Origin: an uncultured Alphaproteobacteria bacterium
Lineage (GTDB): Bacteria; Pseudomonadota; Alphaproteobacteria; HIMB59; GCA-002718135
NCBI GenBank assembly: GCA_902610845.1
Contig: CACLXJ010000004.1
Coordinates: 17,962 to 81,961, forward strand
Reading direction: 5' to 3'
DNA: 64,000 bases
Part shown: in pieces, positions 49,592 to 60,161 of the stretch
Layout of the letters: the number at the start of each line of letters is the position of its first letter
Numbering within the stretch: the stretch's first letter is position 1
Notes under the pieces: model-generated
What the model saw: only the letters and a program-made list of their open reading frames with translations
Told to the model about the DNA's origin: nothing
The model's database searches: none
Translations under genes and position numbers: made by a program

Positions 49592-50526
49592 ATATCTGAA
49601 GTAATATTCAGATATTTATCTTTTCTTATTTTGACTAAATCTTCGATTGAAATTTGCTTCAATTCATTCATAAAAAATTTAATTTTTTCTTTTAATATTT
49701 CAGCTTGTTTTACAGGATGTCTATGTGCACCACCAAATGGTTCCGGGATTATATCATCAATAATTTTAAAATTTTTACAATCTTTAGAAGTTAGTTTCAG
49801 AGTTTTTGCTGCTTCTTGAGAAAATTCTGTATTTCGCCATAAAATAGAAGCACACCCTTCAGGGGAGATCACCGAATATATTGAATGTTCAAGCATTAAT
49901 ACCCTATCAGAGGTTGCTATCCCTATTGCTCCACCAGACCCACCTTCTCCAATTATTACAGATATTGTAGGTGTTTTTACTTTTAAAAAATTAAGTATTG
50001 ATGAAGCTATAGATTCTGATTGCCCTCTTTCCTCAGCATCCTTCCCCGGAAATGCGCCTGCTGTATCTACAAATGATATTAATGGTAATTTAAATTTTTC
50101 TGCTAATTTCAATAATCTTTGAACTTTTCTATACCCCTCTGGTTTAGCCATGCCAAAGTTATGTTTAATTCTTGTTTCCATTGTATTTCCTTTTTCAGTG
50201 CCAACAAAAAAAACTGAATTACCATCAATTTTTGCTAACCCACCCAATATTGCATTATCATCAGCATATTTCTTATCCCCATGTAAAAGTACAATGTCAT
50301 CAAAAATTTGCTTAGTGTAGTCTAGTGTATGCGGTCTTTCTCCGTGACGAGAAACTTGAACTTTTTGCCAAGGATCTAAATTTGAATAAATTTTTTTATA
50401 TAATTCATTTTTTTCTTTATCTAATTTTTTGATTCTATCATCATTTAATTCTTTATTATTTTCTAACCGATTTAAAACTGATTCAATTTTTTCTATTTCA
50501 GTTTCAAATTCAAAATATTTAATCAT
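49588..50526 (-). CDS. accA: Acetyl-CoA carboxylase carboxyltransferase subunit alpha
   Basis: AccA is half of the carboxyltransferase that makes malonyl-CoA, the first step of fatty-acid synthesis. The 312-residue protein has the N-terminal helical lead, [51 protein letters not shown] and [20 protein letters not shown]. All are typical. It follows the unknown secreted protein gene by one base on the same strand. Confidence 0.97.
   Translation of the reverse strand: MIKYFEFETEIEKIESVLNRLENNKELNDDRIKKLDKEKNELYKKIYSNLDPWQKVQVSRHGERPHTLDYTKQIFDDIVLLHGDKKYADDNAILGGLAKIDGNSVFFVGTEKGNTMETRIKHNFGMAKPEGYRKVQRLLKLAEKFKLPLISFVDTAGAFPGKDAEERGQSESIASSILNFLKVKTPTISVIIGEGGSGGAIGIATSDRVLMLEHSIYSVISPEGCASILWRNTEFSQEAAKTLKLTSKDCKNFKIIDDIIPEPFGGAHRHPVKQAEILKEKIKFFMNELKQISIEDLVKIRKDKYLNITSDI
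49590..49617. terminator. Hairpin at the secA/accA convergent ends
   Basis: AAATATCTGAA, a six-base loop and TTCAGATATTT form an 11-bp perfect but AT-rich stem starting one base before the secA stop ends, inside the final accA codons. The plus-strand continuation is T-rich (TATCTTTTCTTATTTT). It could act as the secA terminator although it lies in accA coding sequence. Confidence 0.4.
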
Positions 50527-50527
50527 A

Positions 50528-52297
50528 TTATATTATGAATTTATAATTTTTAAATATCTCTAATATTAAATTTCTAAACAATACCCCGTCATTATAAATT
50601 AAATATCCTTTAAGTATAAGTTTAAGATGTTCTGGATGTATATCATTCCAATTTTTATGGTTTAAAGAAATTAATGAATAAATAAGGAATTTATCATCAT
50701 TATTATTAATAATACTATTTTTAATTTCATTGTATAGTAATATTGATGGCATTAATCTTTCATCAAAAATTTTGTCTAAATTAATATTGGTGTCAACTTT
50801 TATATCTAAATTCATTACATCTTTTAAAACAAAAAATAATTCTTCATTTTCATTATTTTCATCATAAATATAGTTTCCTAAAGTTAGATCTAGAGAATTT
50901 ATAAATAAATCTAAGTTATTGGTAGAATATAAATCTAATAATACTCTTGTATATATACTTTTTGCATCTACTTCTTTTGCATTTTCATATAATTCTATCC
51001 ATGCAAGTGCTTTTTCAAAATTATTGTTAAATATATAAGCAGATGCTATTTTTGGTCCAAAATTTATATTTTCTGAATTAGCTTCAATAGAACCCAACAT
51101 ATTATTTGATAGTTTATAAGCTATTTCTTCTAGGTTGTTTTGTTTTGCAAAGTCCCAAAATTCAACTAAAGCATTTAATCTATCATTTGGAAAAATTTGA
51201 ATATTTACTAATTGAAATAAAAAAGCCATGCTCAACTCTTTATTATTTGATAAAGAATCTATTGTATTTTTCGAATTGTTAAATTGATCTGAATTAAAAT
51301 CAGCAGACATATATAATGCAGCTAAACTATCTACAGTAATTAAATTTTCTAGAAAACTTTCATTAGCTGCTTTAATTCTTAAGTCAATAGGTGAAGCTTG
51401 ATTTAATATTATTGGAATTGATAAATTCTTTTTATCAAGCTCATAAAATTCGTGTGAAAATGGAAGTTCAGCAATCCTTGTCATTGCACTATATAAAAAA
51501 ATTAATTCTTTATTAATCTCAGAATTTTTATTTTCATCCTCAACAATTAATTGATCTGCTGAGTTCGTTATAAGTGAAAATAAATTTTGATAATAATTGT
51601 CTGCATTGTTTTCGGACTCTACTAAAATAGAATTTAATAATGTAGCCTCAGATATATTATTACTTAATATTAAACAGAATATGTCAAGTTTTTCTAGAAA
51701 GAAGTAGTCTAAAACAATATTTGAGTTTAGTTCTTCTCTAAAACTACATGCTTCGTTAAGCCGAAAAGTTGACAAAAGATAATTTAATCTAACACTAGTA
51801 TAAAAATTAAAATTTTTGTCATTATTTAATTCATATTTTTCAATTAATTCAAAGGACTTATTAATTTGACCAATTGATTTAAAGTAATTTACAATTAAGA
51901 AGAGTATTTCTCTATCTTGCTCAATTTCTAAATCTAATTGTTGATTTTCTAAAACTTCAATTATTTCTCTTTGAAGAGATTTAGAATTAATATTTTGAAG
52001 ATTATTAAAATAATTATTTAAATCCTTTATCTGATTTTTGAAAATAAAACTGTCTTTTACAATTTCAATTTGTTCTACTTCTACATCACTAGTAGTAACT
52101 TCTTTATCTGCATCATCTACAACTGTATTTTCAACTACTTCATTGACGTTATTTTCATTGTTTAGATTTTCTAAAACCATTTGATCTAAGCTCTTACTTT
52201 CATGTAAATTAATTACCTCTAGTTCACTATTTTCTAACTCATTTGCAGAAATTAAATTAGAAAAAAAAAACAAGATAATAATAAAAATAAGTTTCAT
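50528..52297 (-). CDS. Hypothetical secreted protein with helical repeat body
   Basis: This 589-residue protein begins with a hydrophobic signal peptide (KLIFIIILFFFSNLISA, likely cut after ISA), followed by an acidic, asparagine-rich linker and a long alpha-helical body that looks like degenerate TPR-type or solenoid repeats. No catalytic motif is visible. In related alphaproteobacteria a large, poorly conserved exported protein commonly lies between accA and the aroK-aroB block, and this matches that position. It is preceded by a tiny membrane-protein gene with which it shares an ATGA overlap. Its role is unknown. Confidence 0.75.
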   Translation of the reverse strand: MKLIFIIILFFFSNLISANELENSELEVINLHESKSLDQMVLENLNNENNVNEVVENTVVDDADKEVTTSDVEVEQIEIVKDSFIFKNQIKDLNNYFNNLQNINSKSLQREIIEVLENQQLDLEIEQDREILFLIVNYFKSIGQINKSFELIEKYELNNDKNFNFYTSVRLNYLLSTFRLNEACSFREELNSNIVLDYFFLEKLDIFCLILSNNISEATLLNSILVESENNADNYYQNLFSLITNSADQLIVEDENKNSEINKELIFLYSAMTRIAELPFSHEFYELDKKNLSIPIILNQASPIDLRIKAANESFLENLITVDSLAALYMSADFNSDQFNNSKNTIDSLSNNKELSMAFLFQLVNIQIFPNDRLNALVEFWDFAKQNNLEEIAYKLSNNMLGSIEANSENINFGPKIASAYIFNNNFEKALAWIELYENAKEVDAKSIYTRVLLDLYSTNNLDLFINSLDLTLGNYIYDENNENEELFFVLKDVMNLDIKVDTNINLDKIFDERLMPSILLYNEIKNSIINNNDDKFLIYSLISLNHKNWNDIHPEHLKLILKGYLIYNDGVLFRNLILEIFKNYKFII

Positions 52298-52422
52298 TTT
52301 AGATTTAGCGTATATTTTTCTGTAATAACTATTGATGGTGAAGGAATGTCAATCATATAAAGTGCAGCAAATATGATTATTGTTAATACTGCAAAAAGAT
52401 ATATAATGTATTTGTTTTTCAT
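52294..52422 (-). CDS. Small single-pass membrane protein, 42 residues (missing from the ORF track)
   Basis: The minus-strand ORF encodes 42 residues: a short basic start (MKNKYIIY), one hydrophobic helix (LFAVLTIIIFAALYMI) and a tail DIPSPSIVITEKYTL. The stop and the ATG of the 589-residue gene overlap as ATGA, a strong coupling signal. Short proteins with a transmembrane helix followed by a D-I-P-x-P tail occur at this locus in other alphaproteobacteria as far as I recall; this was not checked. It is too short for the ORF caller. Confidence 0.7.
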   Translation of the reverse strand: MKNKYIIYLFAVLTIIIFAALYMIDIPSPSIVITEKYTLNLK

Positions 52423-52521
52423 ATATAATATTAAAAAAATGATTAATATATGTTTTTACCATTTTTTTAAGTTTTTTCCAATTTCAACAAAAATTTGTCA
52501 ATAATAAGAAATAAGTAAAAT

Positions 52522-53073
52522 ATGTTTAATCTAGTTGAAATAAAAAAGAAAAATGTTTGTATAATGGGCCTGATGGGCTCTGGAAAATCTATAATTGGAA
52601 AAGATTTGAGCAAATATAGTAAATTAAAATTTTATGATACTGATAAGGAAATTGAATTAATAACTAAAAAAAGCATAAATGAAATCTTTGAAAAGGATGG
52701 GGAGTCATATTTTAGGAAAATTGAAGAAAAAATTTGTCTGGAGTTATTAACAAAAAATAATTGTATAATATCATTAGGAGGTGGAAGTATAATTAATAAA
52801 AATATCAGAAAAGCAATAAATCAAAATTCTTATTCTATTTATTTAGAAGTTAAGTTAGATAATTTAGAAAATAGATTAAAATCATCAAAAAAAAGACCCC
52901 TACTAAATAATAATTCTAACAATAAAGAAGCCTTGAAAAATCTATATAATCAGAGGCGAAAGTTTTATGAAAAAGCTGATTTTATTGTAAATAATGATAA
53001 TGATAAATCACAAGTATTAGAAAAAATTAAATTTAAACTCAATTCGTATGCAAAAGAAAATAAACATAAATAA
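52522..53073 (+). CDS. aroK: Shikimate kinase
   Basis: AroK phosphorylates shikimate in aromatic amino-acid synthesis. The 183-residue protein has the P-loop GLMGSGKSIIGK, the shikimate-binding FYDTDKEIE and FRKIEEKIC, ISLGGGS and the lid region SSKKRPLL. It overlaps aroB by 26 bases and diverges from the small membrane protein gene. Confidence 0.95.
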   Translation: MFNLVEIKKKNVCIMGLMGSGKSIIGKDLSKYSKLKFYDTDKEIELITKKSINEIFEKDGESYFRKIEEKICLELLTKNNCIISLGGGSIINKNIRKAINQNSYSIYLEVKLDNLENRLKSSKKRPLLNNNSNNKEALKNLYNQRRKFYEKADFIVNNDNDKSQVLEKIKFKLNSYAKENKHK

Positions 53074-54115
53074 TAAAAAATTAAAAACTTCAATATTAAT
53101 AAAAAGAAATTTTATTTCAAAATTTGTTAAAAATATTGCAAAAAAAAATGAAAAAGTGTTTTGTATTATAGACTCAAAAATCAGGATTAATTTAAATCTT
53201 ACTAATCAAAAAAATATTATAATTATTTCCTTTAAGTGTGGAGAGAAAATTAAAACTTTTGATGGATACAAAAATTTATCTGAAAAGCTAATTTTAAAAG
53301 ATGTTAATAGAAAATCTGCAGTTATTGCAATCGGAGGAGGCACTCTAGGTGATTTAGCAGGATTTGTTGCAAGTACAGTATTAAGGGGATTGGATTTTTA
53401 TCTAATACCAACAACACTTTTATCTCAAGTAGATAGCTCTATCGGAGGTAAAAATGGAATTAACACTATTTATGGAAAAAATTTAATTGGAACCTTCTAT
53501 CAACCAAAGGAAGTGTTGATAGATATTTCTGTATTAAATAGTTTGCCAAAAAAAGAGATGAAATCAGGTTATGCAGAAATAATAAAACATGCGTTGATTA
53601 AAGATTATTCATTTTTTTGTTGGTTAGAAAAAAATACAAAAAAATTATTTAATTTAAATAAGTCTATTTTAGAAGAGGCTATTTATAGATCAATCATGAT
53701 AAAACTTTTCTATGTTAAAAAAGATGAAAAAGAATTTTTGTTAAACAAAAATTCTAGAGCAATGTTAAATTTTGGACACACAATTGGTCACGCTATAGAA
53801 AGTCACTATAATTACAAAAAATTTAATCATGGAGAGGCAATTTGCATAGGCATGATAACTGAAGCAAAGATATCCAATTATCTTGGCTTGCTAACATCAA
53901 ATGAATTAAAAAGAATTTTAGCACATTTCAAAAAATATACACTTAAAGTAAATGATAATATATTAAAGGACAAAAGGTTAATAAAAAAAATAATTAAAGA
54001 TAAAAAGAATTTTCAAAATAATATTAATTTTGCACTAATAGATAAAATAGGTAGTTCAATTTTTTACAAAAAATTAGATAAAACTAAAGTTTATAAAATT
54101 TTAAAAAATATTTAA
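53048..54115 (+). CDS. aroB: 3-dehydroquinate synthase
   Basis: AroB makes 3-dehydroquinate from DAHP with NAD+ and zinc. The 355-residue protein has IAIGGGTLGDLAGFVASTVLRG, TTLLSQVDSSIGGKNGIN and the zinc histidines in LNFGHTIGHAIE and NHGEAICIGM. The start lies in aroK, so translation is coupled. It ends directly before the CorC-like gene with no spacer. Confidence 0.96.
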   Translation: MQKKININNKKLKTSILIKRNFISKFVKNIAKKNEKVFCIIDSKIRINLNLTNQKNIIIISFKCGEKIKTFDGYKNLSEKLILKDVNRKSAVIAIGGGTLGDLAGFVASTVLRGLDFYLIPTTLLSQVDSSIGGKNGINTIYGKNLIGTFYQPKEVLIDISVLNSLPKKEMKSGYAEIIKHALIKDYSFFCWLEKNTKKLFNLNKSILEEAIYRSIMIKLFYVKKDEKEFLLNKNSRAMLNFGHTIGHAIESHYNYKKFNHGEAICIGMITEAKISNYLGLLTSNELKRILAHFKKYTLKVNDNILKDKRLIKKIIKDKKNFQNNINFALIDKIGSSIFYKKLDKTKVYKILKNI

Positions 54116-55363
54116 ATGACGAGTACATTTCTTCTTTTATTATTAATAATCCTGGTAATTCTATCAGGTTTTTTATCAGGATCTGAAACTGCAATAACAG
54201 CGACCTCTAAAGCGAGAATTCTTTATAAGAAGAAAAAGGGTAGTAAAAGAGCTGGGTATGTACTTGAACTACTAGACAAAAAAGATAACGTAATATCTAC
54301 ACTGCTTCTATCAAACAATTTAGTTAATATTCTAGCATCCTCTCTTGCTACAGCATTTTTTTATGATCTTTTTGGTGTGGAAGGTATCTTTTATGCAACT
54401 CTAATGATGACAGTTATAATTGTAATATTTGCTGAAGTTCTTCCTAAAACTTATGCTATTAATAGACCTAATAGGACTGCATTATTAATTGCTCCAATTA
54501 TTTATTATTTAAATAAAATTTTATTTATTTTTGTATTTGTAATTAATTTAATTGTAAGATTAATTTTTAGAAAAAACGAAAGTGATATAAAAAATAACGA
54601 TCTTCAGTCAGAAGAAGAATTAAAAGGAGTAATAGATCTTTATAAAACTTCAAATCCAGATTATGAGCAAGAAAAGGATATGTTGCAAAGCATATTACAA
54701 TTAAACGACATAACTGTTGAAGAAATTTTTACACATCGAAAAAATATTTACTCAATAGATTCATCTCTTAAGACTAGTGAAATTATAGAAAAAATTAATA
54801 ACTCTAGATACACCCGTATTCCATTTTGGAAAGATAATCCTGAGAATATAATAGGTTTATTAAATGTTAGAACTTTAAATATAGATTTAAAGAATCATAA
54901 TGAATCAAAAGAAATTATTTTTGATAAAATTTCTAATCCATGGTTTATTCCTGAAACTACAAATCTATTAGAACAATTAGTAGAATTTAAAAAAAGAAAA
55001 GAACACTTAGCATTTGTTGTAGATGAATTTGGTGAATTACTTGGATTAATAACCTTAGAGGATATTATTGAAGAAATAGTTGGAGAAATTGTAGATGAAA
55101 TTGATGTGCCAGAAAATGATTTTAAACTAAATAACAATGGTAAGATGATAATTAATGGTGAAAAAAATATTAGAGATTTGTATAAAAGTTTTGATTTAGA
55201 TCCACCAGAAATTGAGTCATCTACAATTGCTGGGTATATTTTAGATATGTCAAAAAAAATACCTTCATATGGAGAATTATTTAAAGATAATTTTTTTACT
55301 TACAAGATTTTATCACATTCAAAAAAACAAATATCTAAGGTTGAAATTTCAAAAATTAATTAA
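54116..55363 (+). CDS. CNNM/CorC-HlyC family membrane protein with CBS domains
   Basis: This 415-residue protein has an N-terminal DUF21 (CNNM) transmembrane domain (GFLSGSETAITATSKARI, three to four helices, residues 1-150), a CBS pair in the middle (EIFTHRKNIYSIDSSLK, FVVDEFGELLGLITLEDIIEEIVGEI) and a C-terminal CorC_HlyC domain. Members are linked to magnesium or other ion efflux; the 'hemolysin' label is historical. Its position after aroB is typical of alphaproteobacteria. Confidence 0.93.
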   Translation: MTSTFLLLLLIILVILSGFLSGSETAITATSKARILYKKKKGSKRAGYVLELLDKKDNVISTLLLSNNLVNILASSLATAFFYDLFGVEGIFYATLMMTVIIVIFAEVLPKTYAINRPNRTALLIAPIIYYLNKILFIFVFVINLIVRLIFRKNESDIKNNDLQSEEELKGVIDLYKTSNPDYEQEKDMLQSILQLNDITVEEIFTHRKNIYSIDSSLKTSEIIEKINNSRYTRIPFWKDNPENIIGLLNVRTLNIDLKNHNESKEIIFDKISNPWFIPETTNLLEQLVEFKKRKEHLAFVVDEFGELLGLITLEDIIEEIVGEIVDEIDVPENDFKLNNNGKMIINGEKNIRDLYKSFDLDPPEIESSTIAGYILDMSKKIPSYGELFKDNFFTYKILSHSKKQISKVEISKIN

Positions 55364-55610
55364 TTTGAATTTCTAAAGAATGTAAACCGCTTTTAAATTC
55401 TTCTTCAAGTAAACTGTTTATAATCCTATGAATTTCTAATCTATTAAATGGGGAATTATCTCTTTTAGTTAGTATAATCTTAATATGAGTTTCACCACTA
55501 CCAGTAAAATTATTATGCCCTTTATGCAAATTTGAATTGTCAACAATTTCTAATAAAAAATTGTCAAATTTATTTGATAATATTTTATCAATTCTTTGCT
55601 TACGATTCAT
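55356..55610 (-). CDS. bolA: BolA family protein
   Basis: This 84-residue BolA-family protein has the conserved NLHKGHNNFTGSGETHIKIIL segment with the metal-ligand histidines and a C-terminal HRIINSLLEEEFKSGLHSLEIQI. BolA proteins partner with monothiol glutaredoxins in iron-sulfur cluster handling. It faces the CorC-like gene with an eight-base overlap and diverges from the DnaJ-like gene. Confidence 0.93.
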   Translation of the reverse strand: MNRKQRIDKILSNKFDNFLLEIVDNSNLHKGHNNFTGSGETHIKIILTKRDNSPFNRLEIHRIINSLLEEEFKSGLHSLEIQIN

Positions 55611-55633
55611 TATTTTTAAACTATATATTACGT

Positions 55634-56221
55634 GTGGGTAAACATAAAATAGATATTAATAAAAATAGTCTTTCTTGGGAAAAAACATTTTTTAGAAAAT
55701 GTGATAACAAAGATTGTAATAGTGAAGGTAAATTTAAAGCACCAAAATCTAGAGTTTTGTTAAATCAATATTATTATTTTTGTATGGAACATATTAAGGA
55801 ATACAATAAGTCATGGGATTTTTATAAAGGATTATCAGTTAATGAAATTGAGAATTCAATGAGAGAAGATATAATCTGGAATAGACCATCTTGGCCATTA
55901 AAGGGAAATTATCACAAAGTAATGGATCAAATTAACAATTTTTTTAACGAAGAAATAAACGATTTAAATCCAAATGAAGAAGAGAATAATTACTTCAGAA
56001 ATAAGCTGGTTGATGAAAATCTTACAAAAGAAGAAAGTAAAGCTCTATCACTATTCAATCTAGATCTACCATTGACATTGGAAAAAATTAAAAAAACATA
56101 CAAAAAACTAGTGAAAATATTTCACCCTGATGTAAATGGTAACGATAAAAAAGCAGAAGAGAAGTTTAAGGAAATAAATAACTCATATAGAATACTTTTA
56201 AAAAAATTTAAAAATGACTGA
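55634..56221 (+). CDS. DnaJ-domain protein with a C-terminal J domain
   Basis: This protein has an N-terminal cysteine-containing segment (FRKCDNKDCNSEGKFKAPKSR then YYFCMEHIKEYN) that may bind zinc, and a C-terminal J domain with the HPD motif (IFHPDVNGNDKKAEEKFKEINNSYRIL). It is the typical DnaJ-like protein found beside cobS in alphaproteobacteria. The ORF track begins at 55532, inside bolA antisense sequence; the GTG at 55634 (VGKHKIDIN) is the likelier start, about 195 residues. It overlaps cobS by eight bases. Confidence 0.87.
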   Translation: MGKHKIDINKNSLSWEKTFFRKCDNKDCNSEGKFKAPKSRVLLNQYYYFCMEHIKEYNKSWDFYKGLSVNEIENSMREDIIWNRPSWPLKGNYHKVMDQINNFFNEEINDLNPNEEENNYFRNKLVDENLTKEESKALSLFNLDLPLTLEKIKKTYKKLVKIFHPDVNGNDKKAEEKFKEINNSYRILLKKFKND

Positions 56222-57197
56222 TAAAAAAAATATTGAAATATCCCCCAGCATCAAAATTGACCCCAAAGAAATATTTGGGGTTTCCTGTGAGTTTGAAGTT
56301 TATAAGTTTAAAGAAAAAACTGAACACGTACCAGACATAGATCAAACATATATTTTTGATCCAGCTACAACTCTTTCAATACTGGCAGGGTTTTCTTCTA
56401 ATAGAAGAGTTTTGATTCAAGGATACCATGGCACTGGTAAATCTACTCATATCGAACAAGTAGCAGCCAGACTTAATTGGCCATGTATTAGAATTAATTT
56501 AGATAGTCACATCAGTAGGATAGATTTGATTGGCAAAGATGCTATCGTACTAAAAGATAATAAACAGGTGACAGAGTTTCAGGATGGCATACTTCCTTGG
56601 TCATACAAAAATCCTGTAGCTTTAGTGTTTGATGAGTATGATGCAGGCAGACCTGATGTAATGTTTGTAATTCAACGTATTTTGGAGTCAGAAGGTAAAT
56701 TAACTCTACTGGATCAATCAAGAGTAATTAAACCTCACAAATTTTTTAGGTTGTTTGCTACAGCAAACACTGTTGGTCTCGGTGATACATCTGGTTTGTA
56801 TCATGGTACTCAACAAATAAACCAAGGACAAATGGATAGATGGAATATTGTATCAACCTTAAATTACCTTAGTAACGAGCAAGAAATAAATATTATCTTA
56901 AGTAAAGTAAAAAAACTTAATAATAAGGATGGCAAAGACATCGTTAAATGCATGGTAGCTACTGCAGATCTTTCTAGATCAGGTTTCATTAATGGTGATA
57001 TTTCAACTGTTATGAGTCCAAGAACTGTATTGACTTGGGCAGAAAATCATCTTCTATTCAATGATATAGAATATTCTTTTAAACTATCTTTTTTAAATAG
57101 ATGCGATGAAATGGAGAGGCCTATCTTACAGGAATATTTTCAAAGGTCATTTGGAATTGATATTACTGATGCTAAGGTAGCTAATGTCAAAGAATAG
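56214..57197 (+). CDS. cobS: Cobaltochelatase subunit CobS
   Basis: CobS is the AAA+ ATPase subunit of the aerobic cobaltochelatase CobNST. The 327-residue protein has Walker [35 protein letters not shown], Walker [16 protein letters not shown] and the sensor [30 protein letters not shown]. The genes around it (DnaJ upstream, cobT downstream with a 14-base overlap) are standard. No cobN is in the window; in some lineages CobST occur without a cobalamin pathway. Confidence 0.95.
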   Translation: MTDKKNIEISPSIKIDPKEIFGVSCEFEVYKFKEKTEHVPDIDQTYIFDPATTLSILAGFSSNRRVLIQGYHGTGKSTHIEQVAARLNWPCIRINLDSHISRIDLIGKDAIVLKDNKQVTEFQDGILPWSYKNPVALVFDEYDAGRPDVMFVIQRILESEGKLTLLDQSRVIKPHKFFRLFATANTVGLGDTSGLYHGTQQINQGQMDRWNIVSTLNYLSNEQEINIILSKVKKLNNKDGKDIVKCMVATADLSRSGFINGDISTVMSPRTVLTWAENHLLFNDIEYSFKLSFLNRCDEMERPILQEYFQRSFGIDITDAKVANVKE

Positions 57198-58965
57198 CGA
57201 AATTATTGAAGATTTTAAAAAGTCATTAAGTTCTACGATAAAATCAATAGGTAAAAAAGAAGATATAGAGATTAATTTTGTTAAAGAAAATCCTTCAATT
57301 ATTGGTAACACTATAAATCTAACTGAACCAAAAATTGAAAATTTCAAAAATAATCTAGAATATTTAAGAGCTGAAGCGGACTCTTTTGCATTAGAGTTCA
57401 GATTACATTCAAAAGACATACACCAAAACTTTTTAAATCAAGATGAGTTATCAAACGAAATAATTAATGTTTTGGAACAAGCACGAGTAGAAGCTATTGG
57501 TAGTAGTGAATTTAAGGGAATACAAAAAAATCTTAAGAATAAGTATATTAGAGATCTTAAAATTGGAAATACTAAAAAAGATCAAAATTTATTAATTAAA
57601 GCATTTAAAAACGTAGCATTTGAGGAAATTGTTGGCGTAGATTTAGGTGAAAACAATAGTAGTTTTAAAAATATTGTAAAAGAAAAATTAAAAAAAGATT
57701 ATTCAAACTTTTTTATAGATTTAAAGAAATGTCTACATGATCAGGAAAAATATACATCTACAATAGTTGAAAAGCTAGATGAACTTGGATTACTTAATAA
57801 TAGTGTAAACAATAATCAGAACGAAGATATTAATCAAAATGATGAAGATCAAGATAATGAAAATGAAAATAATGATGAACAAAAAAATGATGAACAAACT
57901 GAGTCAAATATTGAAATGCAAACAAGTGAAACAGCTGTTGAGCAGTCAGTTTCATTAGAAGAAAATGATGATATGGGAGAAGAAAGTGGGGATACTGAAC
58001 TAGATTATTTACCAGATAGAAAAATTTTAGAGAATTTAGAGAATTATAAAGTTTATGATTATAATTTTGATGAAATTATTAATGCTGAAGAACTTTGTGA
58101 TATCAAAGAATTAGAGAAACTTAGAAGAAATCTTGATCAACAAGTATTTTCTTTTCAACCACTAATTGTTAAAATTGCTAATAGACTGCAAAGAAAACTT
58201 TTAGCTCAGCAAAATCGTCATTGGGATTTTAATACGGAAGAGGGTTTTCTTGATACATCAAGATTAGCTAAAATTATTGCTAATCCAAATAATAAATTAA
58301 GTTACAAAATAGAAAAGGAAGTTGAATTTAAAGATACTATTGTGAGTCTTCTAATTGATAATTCTGGTTCAATGAGAGGCAGACCAATTACGGTTGCAGC
58401 TCTTTGTTCAGATATTTTAGCAAAAACATTGGAAAGATGCTTAATTAAATCTGAAATATTAGGGTTTACAACCAAAGCTTGGAAGGGAGGTAACTCTAGA
58501 GAAAAATGGATCAAAAATGGAAAGCCTTCTAATCCAGGCAGGTTAAATGATCTAAGACATATTATCTATAAATCTGCAGACTCACCATGGAGGAGATCAA
58601 AGAAAAATTTGGGCTTATTATTGAAAGAGGGAATTTTGAAGGAAAATGTCGATGGAGAAGCTTTATCATGGGCTTATAATAGGTTATCTTTTCGAAAGGA
58701 AAAAAGAAAAATTCTTATTGTTATAAGTGATGGTGCTCCAGTTGATGACTCAACACTTTCTGTAAATCCAGGTAATTATTTAGAAAAAAATTTAAGAGAT
58801 ATAATTGGTGAAATTGAAAAAAAAGACGAAATTGAATTAATTGCCATAGGAATTGGGCATGATGTTTCAAGATACTATAGTAAGGCTGTAACAATAATGG
58901 ATGTCGATCAGTTAGGCGAAGTATTACTAAATCAATTATCTGCTACTTTTCATTTAGATAATTAA
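57184..58965 (+). CDS. cobT: Cobaltochelatase subunit CobT
   Basis: CobT is the MIDAS-containing partner of CobS. The 593-residue protein has an N-terminal helical region, a long acidic Asn/Asp/Glu/Gln-rich linker (about residues 205-280) and a C-terminal von Willebrand A domain whose metal site is [37 protein letters not shown] is also typical. It overlaps cobS by 14 bases and meets tgt convergently with a four-base overlap. Confidence 0.95.
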   Translation: MSKNSEIIEDFKKSLSSTIKSIGKKEDIEINFVKENPSIIGNTINLTEPKIENFKNNLEYLRAEADSFALEFRLHSKDIHQNFLNQDELSNEIINVLEQARVEAIGSSEFKGIQKNLKNKYIRDLKIGNTKKDQNLLIKAFKNVAFEEIVGVDLGENNSSFKNIVKEKLKKDYSNFFIDLKKCLHDQEKYTSTIVEKLDELGLLNNSVNNNQNEDINQNDEDQDNENENNDEQKNDEQTESNIEMQTSETAVEQSVSLEENDDMGEESGDTELDYLPDRKILENLENYKVYDYNFDEIINAEELCDIKELEKLRRNLDQQVFSFQPLIVKIANRLQRKLLAQQNRHWDFNTEEGFLDTSRLAKIIANPNNKLSYKIEKEVEFKDTIVSLLIDNSGSMRGRPITVAALCSDILAKTLERCLIKSEILGFTTKAWKGGNSREKWIKNGKPSNPGRLNDLRHIIYKSADSPWRRSKKNLGLLLKEGILKENVDGEALSWAYNRLSFRKEKRKILIVISDGAPVDDSTLSVNPGNYLEKNLRDIIGEIEKKDEIELIAIGIGHDVSRYYSKAVTIMDVDQLGEVLLNQLSATFHLDN

Positions 58966-60161
58966 GAATTTAGCCATTTCTTTTTTGCATTATCAAAATC
59001 ATTGTTATCAATCGAGCTTCTAACTTCTTTCATAAGATTATTCATAAAATATATATTATGATTAGTAAGCAATTGTAATCCTAGTAATTCTTGTGCAGAA
59101 AAAAGATGATATAAATATGCCAATGTAAAGTTCTTACAAGTATAGCAATTACATTCATTATCTATTGGGTTTAAATTATTTTTATATTTAACATTTTTTA
59201 AGTTTATTTTTCCATGTTTACCTTTAACTAAAGCTGATCCATGTCTAGCAATTCTAGTTGGGCTTACACAATCAAATGTATCGATTCCATCTGCAACAAA
59301 ATCCCATATATCCCTTGGATCACCTATACCTAGTAAATGTACTGGACGAGTATTATCTAATTTAGAAGAAGTAAAATGAACTATATCTTTCATTTCATCT
59401 TTATTTGATCCTAAACTTCCACCAATAGCAATCCCAAAAGTGTTGATTTTTTTTGTATTAAATTCAATGCTTTCTTCTCTTAAATCTCTGTAAATCCCTC
59501 CTTGAATAATCCCATATATTTCTTGTCTACCAGCTGAACCATTTTTAGGATTATAATTAAGTTTAGAGTTAAATGCATTGATGGATCTTAAAGACCATCT
59601 ATGGCTTCTTAACATAGAATTAGATGTGTATGTTTTATCTACATTATAAGGAGTACATTCATCAAAAACTAAGATGAAATCTGCTCCGAGATTTCTTTGA
59701 ACCTCTATTGATTTTTCAGGAGATAACATATGAGTAGAACCATCTATATAAGACTTGAATAATGCACCTTCTTCGTTCAAATTTATTAATGTTTTTTTAT
59801 TTTTTGAATTTGTTTTTCGTCCTTTTATTTCATCAGCAACTGAGCCATGTCCAAGAGAAAAAATTTGAAATCCACCACTATCTGTTAACATAGGTCCATT
59901 CCAACCCGTAAATTTATGAAGACCTCCATGTTGAGCTATTAGTTCACTACCTGGCTGAAGCATTAAATGGTATGTATTGGATAGTATAATTTGTGTATTA
60001 TTTTTTTTAGCTTCAAGAGTAGTAAAAGATTTTAGTGCAGCTTTTGTTGCACAAAAAATAAATGCTGGAGTTTCAATATCACCATGTGGTGTAGAAATTT
60101 TTCCTGTTCTTGCTTTATTATTTATACTTGTTTTTTTAACTTTCCAATAAAAGTTAGTCAT
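58962..60161 (-). CDS. tgt: Queuine tRNA-ribosyltransferase
   Basis: TGT exchanges guanine-34 of GUN-anticodon tRNAs for a queuosine precursor. It has [15 protein letters not shown]-like substrate binding, [19 protein letters not shown] and the zinc site CNCYTCKNF with a later histidine. The ORF track starts with TTG at 60176; the ATG at 60161 ([12 protein letters not shown]) is the better start, giving 399 residues and an eight-base overlap with the transporter gene upstream. Pairing with a queuosine precursor transporter suggests salvage rather than full synthesis. Confidence 0.95.
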   Translation of the reverse strand: MTNFYWKVKKTSINNKARTGKISTPHGDIETPAFIFCATKAALKSFTTLEAKKNNTQIILSNTYHLMLQPGSELIAQHGGLHKFTGWNGPMLTDSGGFQIFSLGHGSVADEIKGRKTNSKNKKTLINLNEEGALFKSYIDGSTHMLSPEKSIEVQRNLGADFILVFDECTPYNVDKTYTSNSMLRSHRWSLRSINAFNSKLNYNPKNGSAGRQEIYGIIQGGIYRDLREESIEFNTKKINTFGIAIGGSLGSNKDEMKDIVHFTSSKLDNTRPVHLLGIGDPRDIWDFVADGIDTFDCVSPTRIARHGSALVKGKHGKINLKNVKYKNNLNPIDNECNCYTCKNFTLAYLYHLFSAQELLGLQLLTNHNIYFMNNLMKEVRSSIDNNDFDNAKKKWLNS

